Position numbers and translations under genes: made by a program
In this document: piece by piece, positions 1 to 8,893 of the stretch
Layout of the letters: every line of letters begins with the position of its first letter
How positions within the stretch are numbered: the stretch's first letter is position 1
The notes under the pieces: generated by a model
Told to the model about the DNA's origin: nothing
Database searches by the model: none
Seen by the model: only the letters and a program-made list of their open reading frames with translations
NCBI GenBank assembly: GCA_950022295.1
Contig: OX465600.1
Location: forward strand, 25,643,282-25,707,281
Direction of reading: 5' to 3'
Source of the DNA: Bromus sterilis
Taxonomy: Eukaryota; Streptophyta; Magnoliopsida; Poales; Poaceae
DNA: 64,000 nt

Positions 1-640
1 TGCTGCCACACCTAAACTGATAATAAGCTCTACTAATTCACATTATTCTAGTTCTCTTCAATTGTTGAGCGACTAGTTACTTAGTTTTCTCTTGTGAGTT
101 TGTTACACATGGATTTCTTCTTCATAAACATCACCACACATAAATAATAATTATTTAGGTGGGAGAATAGATTATTTTGACCGTGCAAAAGCGGTGGGAG
201 AATAGATTATCTTTTGAGTCTGTGAACGAACAGAACAAACCAATTTCCCTTTGGTTTTAGCTGGATCACACCCCCAAAAACGTCAAAGGTTCCGAATTAT
301 GTTGCAGGTCACGATCCAGTTATGTGCTATACTTGTATACATGGGGTTCCAGCAGTGCAACCAGGGCCAGCCTCTTGACTAATACTACAAGGAATCAAAC
401 ATGGCATCTTGTTCTAGATGGTCCATGAATGATTTATGTAGCTTGCAATCACTGATGCAGCATGCTGGCCATGTGAAAGCAATTTCCCAAGCACTTCATG
501 AACAATCAACAACAATCTCCAATGCACGACTAGTTATTTTTGCTCAAGTCTATGCTTATCTTTTCCAACAGATAGCAGTAGTTATCTATGCTCATTTTTA
601 ATTCTAGTGGTAAGTACTAAGTTGTTTGACATAGCATAAG
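1..640. other. Spacer with no recognisable gene
   Basis: AT-rich sequence without a convincing reading frame or transposon terminus. I looked for the left end of the CACTA element that terminates at 1512 and did not find a CACTA-type terminus here, so that element either starts outside the window or has lost its left end. Confidence 0.4.
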
Positions 641-1195
641 TACTAAGTTGTTTTTCCTTCTGGTTTGGCGCAGGGGTGGTGATGGGCATGACCAAAGGGC
701 GGCTGGGCACACCTCGGAGGGGATGAAGGAGCTGGTCGGCCTGACCTTGCAGTGCCTGAGCCCGTCGGCTGCGAGTAGGCGGCCAAAGATGCGGCTGGGC
801 GCGGCTCGGCCGGGCGCGTTCATGGCGACGACGGCGAGCACGGGTGGCTTAAAACTAAAGAAAGGGAGAGGGGAAGGGAGGCGGGCAGCGGCGCACCTTG
901 GCGGGGACGGCGATCGTGAACGGCGACCGTGGGGACGGCACCTTGGCGGGGAGGCGGGCGGCGGCACACCTCCGGAGACGGCTCGGGGCAGGGCAGGGAC
1001 AGCTCGGGGCGGGGGCGGGGCGACGACGAGCAGGGTGGGGCGGGGGCGGCTCGGGGCGGGGCGGGGCGACGACGACCGAGGCGGGGAAGGACGGCGGCGG
1101 CGGCTCGTGGCAGGGGCGGCGGCGATGCGTGAGGCTGCGAGATGCGCGAGTGGGGGGCTAGGTCAGAGAGGAGTGTGGCCACGCGGGGGATAACC
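641..1195. other. GC-rich low-complexity block inside the CACTA-derived region
   Basis: This stretch is very rich in GGC/GCG triplets and gives overlapping open frames on both strands, all of low-complexity Gly/Arg/Ala or Pro/Ser/Arg composition. None has a recognisable domain. It ends just before the subterminal repeats of the CACTA element, so it may be internal CACTA sequence or a captured GC-rich 5' gene piece. I do not call a gene. Confidence 0.4.
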
Positions 1196-1512
1196 CCCGG
1201 CTTTGCCGTCAGCTCGCTGACGGCAAAGACAGCCGTTACTCTTTGCCGTCAGCCGGCTGACGGCATAGCTGGCTCCCGTTAGGCGGGGCTCGAATGTGGG
1301 GCCGGAACACTCTCTATGCCTTCGGCCAAGCTTTGCCGTCAGCCGGCTGACGGCTTAGCACTAGCTGACGGCAAAGCCTATATATGCCGTCAGCCTATCC
1401 TATGCCGTCAGTTTTTTTTCTGGCTGAGGGCAAAGTATCTTTGCCGTCAGCCCCGTGATTATGCTGACGGCAAAGCCCAAAGCTGACGGCAAACTAGGTT
1501 TTTCCAGTAGTG
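1196..1512 (-). mobile_element. Terminus of a CACTA (En/Spm-type) DNA transposon
   Basis: The block ends with GGTTTTTCCAGTAGTG at 1497-1512, the reverse complement of a classic CACTACTGGAAAAACC terminus. Over the 300 bases before it, the octamer GCCGTCAG occurs six times and its complement CTGACGGC six times, often as GCCGTCAGC...GCTGACGGC hairpins. Such dense inverted subterminal motifs are typical of CACTA elements, where they bind the element-encoded TNPA-type protein. The matching opposite end was not found, so size, coding capacity and target duplication cannot be given. Confidence 0.85.
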
Positions 1513-1885
1513 TCATAGGGATAGGGTGTGTGTTCATAAGGATGAATGTATGTACGTGCATGTAACATCTATGGAGAGAGGTGATCTCTCCTGATCCGAT
1601 GGATGACTTAGCGATGAAATGAAAACTATGATTCAAGGCTTGATGCAAAGGAATGGTTCTACAACCGCAACGATCATAGTTGTTGGGATCGTGGAAAGTT
1701 GGTGTTCTTTATTGCACTAGGTCTCGAGCTTTGGGGTGAAAGCCTAATCCTGACCTGATATGGTTATACTTGGCAATTGTGATGTTCTTTTTTTCATTTT
1801 TACCTCGTTGAAGGCATTATTTCGATATGCTAGCACTGTTTCTTCAGGGCAAGAACCTAGGTTCCGACCTTGTTGGTTGGATCCG

Positions 1886-2875
1886 ATGATGGCCATCACG
1901 TTAGCGTCGCTCCCTTCCTGAAGCCATGCGGTTGAAAAACTTTGTAGTTCGGGTGAAGTCATAATATGGTTGGTGCGGAATATAATTATTGCTACAGTTT
2001 GCCGATCCCGAATGCGAATGCTGAGTTTTTTTTTCTTCATTGGTGCATAGCTTTTGTCTTATATATGACTTTGCTAGTTGTCAGTGTTTTGTGTCTGTCT
2101 GTTGGTGTTGACCATGTGCATCTTATCTATGCAAAGACCGAATGTGCTCATAATGTTTGTATTCTTTTGTTGCCCCATTTCAAAATCCATCATTTATAAC
2201 AGAAATAAAGTGTTGTAATTAAATTCTAAAGCACATGCAAAGAGAAAATCCTCGCTTATTTACGTTTTTCTTCCGTAGTTGCCATGCTTCTTGGGTGTAA
2301 CATCATGCTTAGGAGAACTAGTTACTAGGAGCCCACTCCCTTCATCCTAATTTCACATTGTTTTCCCAGTGCTTAACAAAATGTGCCTAATCATGGCCGT
2401 CACGTTAGGGTCGCTCCCTTCCTGAGGCGATGCGGTTGAAAAACTTTGTCATTCGGGTGAATTCATAAGATGGTTGGCGCATGATATGATTATTGCTACA
2501 GGTGCCAATCCTGGATCCGATTGCTTTGAGTTTTTTTCTTCTTCATCAGTAAATAGCTTTTGTCTTATATATGATTTTGCTAGTTGTCGATGTTTTGTGC
2601 ATGCGTGTTGGTTCTAGCTGTGTGTATCTTATCTATGCAAAGAACGGATCAGATGCATTAATAGTGTTTGTATTCTTTTGATGGTCCACATCAAAATCCA
2701 TCATTTATAAAAAAAGTACTATAATTAAAGTCTAAAGCACGTGCGAAGAGCAAATCCTCGCTTCTTTACGTTTCTCTTCCGTAGTTGCACATGCTTCTTG
2801 GATGTCATCAAACATCATGCTTAGGAGAACTAGTTACTCGGAGCCCACTCTCCCTTCATCATAATTTCAGTCAGC
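1886..2875. repeat. Imperfect tandem duplication, about 0.5 kb unit, two copies
   Basis: The segment at about 1886-2362 is repeated at about 2393-2875 with roughly 85-90 percent identity by eye. Shared landmarks are GGTTGAAAAACTTTGT (1929 and 2432), CTTATATATGA, the AAAATCCATCATTTATAA block, and CTTAGGAGAACTAGTTACT near the right ends. Small indels and many substitutions separate the copies, so the duplication is old. No coding content is visible in either unit. Confidence 0.8.
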
Positions 2876-3120
2876 TGAACGTGCCTAATCATGGTTAACC
2901 AGCATGTATATGTGATTTTGTTTGCCAAAGTAAATTATCTCACAGCCAACTGGCAACAGAGGGAAGGCAAATCAAAAGATTTGTGGATGAAGATCGTGAG
3001 AATAATGAAGGCTTTACCCTAGTCGCAAGAGGGTAAAGAAAGACGTGCACCCGTGTCGTGGTCGTTGATGCGGAGGTATATTATCCACCTTTGAGCGCAT
3101 ATTACATACTTTTTTTTTCT

Positions 3121-3188
3121 AAATTAGATGATTTTTATTTATGCACATGTATAACTAGATATGTATACAAATAAAAATCATCTAATTT
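3121..3188. repeat. Perfect 20-bp inverted repeat (hairpin)
   Basis: AAATTAGATGATTTTTATTT at 3121-3140 is exactly complementary to 3169-3188, with a 28-base loop. Related sequence GTTGA.GCG.AGGTATATT lies on both sides (about 3065 and 3255), so this could be the core of a decayed miniature element. No target duplication was identified. Confidence 0.7.
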
Positions 3189-3994
3189 AAAACGGATAGA
3201 ATATTAAATCCTGCTGCAGAAGCACGAAATGAAGTTATCACACGTTCGTCATCGTTGACGCGCAGGTATATTGTCTCAGCCCTTCATCGCGCATGTTATG
3301 TATAAAATCCTGCAGCAGGAGCACGAGTTTAGAATTCTATAAAACACAATAATGTTACTACATCACTGTCAGAGAATCACATGCTGGACTCAAGATTCCA
3401 TCGCCAAAATGCCAAATCAACTTGACCTTAATTTCATATTCTTTTCTAGAGGCACACAGTATGCTTTTTTTGGAGTCACACGTCGTAGCGAAAGGACATT
3501 CATGCCTTCACATGAAGCACCTTCGTACCTTTTTGAGGTATACAATACAAAGTGTGTTATTTAATGCACGCGATTATGTTTTTTTTAGAGGAGCGTGGCA
3601 TGACTTTCGCGAAAACATATTCGTGTCTCCAAGCAAAGCATGTTCGTATCTTTTTAAGAGAATATGATGTGACTTTTTTAAAAGATACACTACGTATTTT
3701 TGACAAAGCAAATTCATTCCTTCATGAGAGGTATGATCGTGCCTCTTGTTTTATTTTATTTTTATTTTGAATTTTTTATGATAGAAAATATTTTGAAGAA
3801 AAACTCACCAATATGTAAGAATAACTGCGCGGAAATCGAAAAGACGAAAAAAAACCATCTAAACACCGAAAATACGCAGAACAAATGAAATCCCGAAGGA
3901 AATGTTCAGTATGCCACACGTGGTGCGTCGTTAACCTATCAAAATAATCTTTGTGCGGACGTTCAAGAGAATGCTCGCCAACTAGTTGCTCTGT

Positions 3995-5575
3995 GAGTGT
4001 GGTGGTTTCATTTGTAGTGTCATCAAAACCAGTAGGGGGGTGAGGACGGACCGTTGCGTCGTCTCCCTGGCGGCTCGGGGGAGAAAACCCTAGCCACCAC
4101 CATCTGCCCCCTCCCCGTCTCTGTCTCGCCGCCGCCGGAGGGTGCGCCCAGGCAAAGCTCGGGCAGGCCCAAGGAAGGTGGCGGCGAAGCTCTTCTCGCG
4201 CGGAGTTCACGAGGCGCGGCCAACGCGCAGCCCAGATCCAAGGAGGCGGCCCTGCAGCGGGCTTGCGCAGCCGGCTGCTGGCTCCCTGGTGCGGCGGGTG
4301 TGCGTGTCGAGGCACGGCCTGGCGCGGGCGAGCAGGACCAGATGCTGGCCGGCGCGTGCGTGTTCGTGCACAGCCTGGAGCATGCGTGGCCACAGGCCTG
4401 CGAGCGCGGTCAGGGGAGAGCGCGGCCACAGGCCTGGCGAACGCGAGCAGGCCGACGGATGTGCAGGCAGGCGGCCTTCAGCGTGGTGGCTGCAAGGCGA
4501 GGGCGCAGAGGCTGCCGGATCCGGGTCGTCCATGCCCGGATCCGGTGCGCAGTGGCTGGTGGCGGCCTGCTCGCTGAGCAGCTTCCGTCTCCGGCGCGTA
4601 TCCCCGGTGCTGGGCTCAGATTTTGGCGTCCTGCGGTTGGCTGGTCTTGGCAGGCCAAGGTTGGACGACCAGGGATGGGGGCGCGACCATAGTGGCTCCT
4701 CGTGAGCGGTGATGAGGCTGCGGCGTGTGCCCTCGGGGAGGATGGATCTCCTCTCCCAGATCCGTCGGCAGCGGCATGACGGCGACGGATTGGATCGGGA
4801 CGGCGTGGAGGCCTGCTGTCGTGAATGAAGGTGGTGGTCCTAAGGTTCCAAACTGCGCCAAGAATAAGATTTTCCTGCCGCTTGTCCTCTTTGATCTGGC
4901 CGCAGTGACGGGTTCCGGAAGGCTTCGCCGGTGATTTCCCTTGGGCATATGCCTGAAGATTGCTGGATCGGGTGGGATTCGCCGCAACGCAAGAAGTGAC
5001 GTGAAGCTCTGCTTCTGTTGCCATCATGGGAAAATCCATGGTGAAGTCAGAGATGAGAATGTCATGAAGACTGAGATTGGAGGACTAGCAATGGTGATTG
5101 GAGTCTTTGTGTCGATGAGGAACTGGCTTGGAGTTTCAAGAATTGTGGTAGTGGTATGTAAGCGGAAACGGCAGCACAAATGAAGTTCAAAGCCTTATCT
5201 CTCACGGTGAAAATCCAAGGTCTGGCTTTAATTGGTTGTGTCTTGCAATGGTCTTGCTGAAGACATTGTTTTGAGAGCGGGGACTATCTTCACGGTAAAA
5301 ACATAAGGTCTGGCCTTAATTGGTTGTGTGTGGCAATGTTTTCTTCTCGAAGGCGTTGCTTTTGAAAAATTTGACATCAGGTGTTGGTTTCATGGTGGTT
5401 GTGCTGCTGCTGCAAGGATTGTAACTATGTAGCGAGACTTTTCTTTTTACTATTTCTTTTTTGTTTTGGTTGGCTGAATGCATCTATACTGCCTTTTGGC
5501 CATTGCGTAGTTACAGAGGTAAGGTGTAATTGGTATCTTTTTTATATTAATATATTTTTCTTTTCCAAAAAAAAC
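3995..5575 (+). mobile_element. Non-LTR retroposon, copy 1, with 13-bp target-site duplications
   Basis: The unit is flanked by the direct repeat CTAGTTGCTCTGT at 3982-3994 and 5576-5588, and its right end is an A-rich tail (5567-5574). This is the signature of target-primed reverse transcription. The left part is GC-rich and starts like a 5' leader (CCCTAGCCACC). The right part contains two diverged copies of a block centred on AAGGTCTGGCTTTAATTGG. The last 0.7 kb is clearly homologous to the unit at 34835-38492, including the terminal TTTTGGTTGGCTGAATGCAT region. No convincing protein is encoded; the many overlapping open frames at 4.0-5.0 kb are GC-driven. It could be a LINE-mobilised non-autonomous element or a truncated LINE 3' part. 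Confidence 0.75.
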
Positions 5576-5809
5576 CTAGTTGCTCTGTCTCAAGAGAGAA
5601 GAAACGATGCTTCTTTCTTCAGTAGGGTCCTTCTTAAGCATCAATGCGCAGAAGGAGTAGGTTTAAGCGATGGTGGGCCAGCTGGTTAGGAGTATATTTT
5701 TTCAGCACAAAGTGGAATTACACTAAAATAACAGACAGTGGCAACAGTACTTTTGTAATCCTTTCCTAGCGAATTATATAGATAGCTAGAGTGATCTACT
5801 AAGTATATA

Positions 5810-6066
5810 TTTTCTTCATTTCAAAATGTAAGGTGTATAATTTTTTTCAAAAGTTAAATATATGCATCTTTGATCAAGTTTTTAGAAAAAAATATAAATA
5901 TGCACAATATCAAATTTATATCATTAGATGCTCTATGAAAAGTATTTTCATATTTTATTTATTTTGTATTGTATATGTTGATATTTTACTTTATAATTCT
6001 GGTTAAAGCTATATAAATTTGATTTGCTTGAAAAACAATACACCTTATATTCTGAAATGAAGGAAG
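5810..6066. mobile_element. Stowaway-like MITE (257 bp)
   Basis: The ends TTTTCTTCATTTCAAAATGT and its diverged complement (CTGAAATGAAGGAAG at the right) form terminal inverted repeats that extend into AAGGTGTAT/ATACACCTT. The element is bounded by TA on both sides (5808-5809 and 6067-6068). Length, AT-rich interior and TA target site fit a Stowaway (Tc1/Mariner-type) miniature element. Confidence 0.75.
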
Positions 6067-6259
6067 TATAGCACAACCTATATTTCGATAAAGTAGATGG
6101 AATTAGCGATCAGTTTTCTCAAAAAGTAATGGACTATGCACCGATCGGGGGTTGGATCCATGCAGTTAAATACCACAATGAATGCAATAAAACCGATCGT
6201 TGGTTGCACGAGCTCCTATCCGACGCAACTACTACTTATCCAGTAGTGGGGTGGCACCC

Positions 6260-6670
6260 CGGAATAGCTTTTGGATCCCGAGCTCTATGGCTCCCTATAT
6301 TTTGAAAATTCAAAAATTCAATTTTTAGGTGTCAAAAAATTCTGAAAAAAAACACACTCATACATATGGATGTATATTACTTGTTTGCAAAGTTTTACGT
6401 TGAAATATGTTTGTATGCGAGGTACATAAAAATGCAAAAAACTTGTATTTCTAGCACACATACAATTCACTATTAAAGTACATGAATTTATCTTTTTTGT
6501 GTAGCTCGTACCAATGCGTATTTCATCATGAGACTTTCCAGAAATATGGTATACACCTCAATGTTCATGCGCAAAAAAATTTAGAATTTTTTGAATCTCA
6601 AAAATCATATGTTTTTCGAATTTTTCAAAAAGCGGACTCACTGGAGCTCGGGATCCAAAAATCCTCACTC
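6260..6670. mobile_element. Mutator-like miniature element with 9-bp target duplication
   Basis: The direct repeat GTGGCACCC occurs immediately outside the element at 6251-6259 and 6671-6679. The left end (GGAATAGCTTTTGGATCCCG) pairs with the complement of the right end (GAGTGAGGATTTTTGGATCC), giving inverted termini of about 30 bp around the shared TTTTGGATCCCGAGCTC core. A 9-bp duplication is diagnostic for Mutator-like elements. The interior is AT-rich and non-coding, so the element must be mobilised in trans. Confidence 0.8.
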
Positions 6671-6679
6671 GTGGCACCC

Positions 6680-7610
6680 GCGCTACTAATAGTTGTAGCA
6701 CGGGTTTGGCAGCCTCGCTACTGGTAACTTTATATAGTAGTAGTGTTAGCGTCGCGCTATTAACCTTTTATCCCGCATCATCACTAGTATTTTATTTTCA
6801 TATTTTCTGAATATTTACGCAATATTTATGCATGTTTTTATACAGAACCAACATATACATACAACATTGAAACTATATGTTATTATAATCATCATCATAT
6901 TGATACAACATAATCGCATCATCATCGTCATGATAGTGATACAACATAGTCTCATCATTATCGAAATAGTGATATAAGTTATTACAAGTCACATCATTAT
7001 CGAAATAGTGAAATAGTCCCGAGCGTCGTCGTCGTTGCGACTGAAGCTGATCTAGGGTTTCTCGATCTAGACCCTCGCCCCCGGCATCCACTACAGCCCG
7101 GAGACCGGTTGCCCACACCGGAGCAGCCGAGATCCGGCTAGATGGAGCCACAACAGCAGGGAGGAAAGCCTCCACCGAATCTGGCGCTACTGGCTGCCGA
7201 GGCAGCCGCGCCACGGCCTTGATCCACCAGAGAACCGGTGATCGCCCGCCCATACCGCCGGCACCATGCCCACCCCGCTTCTCGCCGCAGAGTAGGGGAG
7301 CCTCATCGAAGGTTGCCGCCCCAGATCCAACGCTTTCCGCTACGGCCTGCATAGCAGAGCAACAAAGACCCCGCCATCGTATTCATGGGCAGCGACACGG
7401 GCTTCCCTGCGTCGGCCTCGTGCGGCGGTGAGGGAAAGGGAAGGGAGGAGGGGGCTACGCCAGTGGAGGGGAGGTCGTCCCAAGAGTCGCCCTAGAAGGG
7501 GTAGCGCGGGTGGGGAGGGGCGTCTACAAAGTAGTTATTTCTGAGATATTTCTTGGTGCAAACTCACCTGACTCACATTTTCATAACTTCGCAACAAATA
7601 TATTTCTTAG
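6680..7610. other. Spacer with GC-rich leader-like block, no gene called
   Basis: AT-rich sequence with a CATCATCATCGTCAT-type microsatellite-like stretch near 6890-6990 is followed by a GC-rich block at about 7020-7530. The block begins GATCTAGGGTTTCTCGATCT and resembles the 5' leader of a plant gene or retroelement. The minus-strand frame through it is Gly/Ala/Arg-rich and shows no domain I recognise. Confidence 0.35.
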
Positions 7611-7617
7611 GAATAGC

Positions 7618-8156
7618 AGTGGTACATGGGAAAGTGATGTTCTTCTCGTATGAGCATTTGCTTTTCTCATGAGCAGTAAAATTAAATATGAAAATTCAAT
7701 TTTATTTTGATTTTATTGTGCGACAAACATTGACAAATGCTAGCAAACTTTCATCATGACACAACATTTGATGAAGTTGTGGAAAAAACAAAATCATAAC
7801 TCTAAAATGCTTAAAATGGCATTTTGAAGCATCGACTTTTTTTTTTTACTATGGCTTTCACAAATGTTGTTTCAGGATGAAATTTTGCAAACAATCAGTA
7901 ATATTTATCAAAGTTCATATGAAAGCAAATGTACCGGGAAGCCAATAGTCCGCATTCTGGTACAGTACATGCTATGTCTCATGCATGGACTGAAGCAGAG
8001 TATCTGCACACCTTTGTCTTTGTGTTGTCCCGCTCTGCACTTTCTGCAGTAGTACCCTTGCTTCGTGCTGCAATGCCGGTGCTCAGAGCACACGCACACT
8101 GCCCGTCCGGCGCGCCCCCCTTGCGCCCCGCCGCCACCGCCCGCCGGACCACGGGC
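7618..8156 (-). pseudogene. Truncated tandem copy of the 3' end of the gulonolactone oxidase gene
   Basis: The minus strand at about 7990-8156 encodes the same Cys-rich tail as the intact gene to its right (CVCSEHRHCS.KQGYYC is shared) and then decays. Sequence beyond the tail (7618-7950) matches the sequence beyond the intact gene's stop (about 8590-8850), including GACAAACATTGACAAATGCT and TGCTTAAAATGGCATTTTG. The whole block is therefore an approximately 0.9 kb offset tandem duplication of the gene's 3' end plus flank. Only the last 40 or so codons are represented, without the catalytic region, so it cannot encode an enzyme. Confidence 0.8.
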
Positions 8157-8169
8157 AATAATTTTTTTA

Positions 8170-8554
8170 CCTCCGATCCACATTGTATCTTAGCACAATA
8201 TCATAAGAGCAATAAAAACTTAAGATACAACCACCACAATACATTGTTTCTTAGGGGTTGTACCTTATTTAATGATTTTGCATACATGTGATTGGTTTAA
8301 CAATGCTTTTTGCATATGGCCACGTGCAAGGGTTGTATCTTAGCTAAGATACAACCTCCCTCTTTTTCTTCATTAAGTGTTATGCCACGTAAGCAAAATG
8401 CCTATGATATCGTGCTAAGATACTAGCATTGGAAGTGCCCTAAGATACTAGTGGACTCAACTTTGTCTAGATTCGTAAGTATTTAGTTAAGTATTTAGAC
8501 TAAATGCATATGTATCTAAACAAATTTAAGTCCACTAATACGGATCGGAGGGAG
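8170..8554. mobile_element. Stowaway MITE split by a Tourist MITE
   Basis: The outer element has termini CCTCCGATCC (8170) and GGATCGGAGGGAG (ending 8554), both flanked by TA (8168-8169 and 8555-8556). The left arm breaks off at about 8186 and resumes at 8441 with AGTGGACTCAACTTTG, whose complement is recognisable in the right arm (TTAAGTCCACTAATACGGAT). The interruption is the Tourist-like element listed separately. Confidence 0.7.
8186..8440. mobile_element. Tourist (PIF/Harbinger-type) MITE nested in a Stowaway MITE
   Basis: The right end GCATTGGAAGTGCCC is followed by TAA, the usual PIF/Harbinger target site. The interior (TTAGCAC, ACAACCACCACAATACATTG, GGTGATTGGTT-like segments) is homologous to the complete element at 13919-14183. 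The left terminus is not intact, so the exact left boundary is approximate. Confidence 0.65.
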
Positions 8555-8579
8555 TAGAAAAAATGAAAACAAATTAAAA

Positions 8580-8850
8580 AGAAATCTGAATTTTTTTGTA
8601 ACAAACATTGACAAATGCTTGAAATGCTAGCAAAAATTCATCATGAAGCAACATTTGTGGAAATTATGGAAATAAAATCATCATTCCAAAAATGCTTTAA
8701 AATGGCATTTTGGAGCATTGATTTTTCTTTTACCACGACTTTCAAAAATCTGGTTTCAGGATGAATTTTTGCAAACAATCGGAACATTTATCAATGTTTG
8801 TCACGAAAAGCCAGATTTTTTTAATATTACTGTTCATAAGATAATCCACA
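8580..8850. repeat. Dispersed repeat copy (also at about 7620-7890 and 48465-48745)
   Basis: The segment AACAAACATTGACAAATGC...AAAATGGCATTTTGGAGCAT...CAAACAATCGGAACATTTATC recurs at 48.5 kb in the same orientation, and at 7.6-7.9 kb as part of the local tandem duplication. It lies just downstream of the oxidase gene's stop codon. It is non-coding. Because the 48.5 kb copy has no oxidase tail, the repeat is an independent dispersed family rather than part of the gene. Confidence 0.7.
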
Positions 8851-8893
8851 CTCTGGTGCAAGTTATGTCTCATGCATGGACCCACGTAAGGCC

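Noticed and set aside
617..1193. Several overlapping open frames on both strands in the GC-rich block
   Set aside because: Low-complexity Gly/Arg/Ala or Pro/Ser/Arg composition with no domain; open on both strands because the GC-rich sequence has few stop codons.
3776..5183. Long open frames on both strands in retroposon copy 1
   Set aside because: They cross the retroposon border or overlap each other on opposite strands, and the homologous copy at 34.8 kb does not preserve them.
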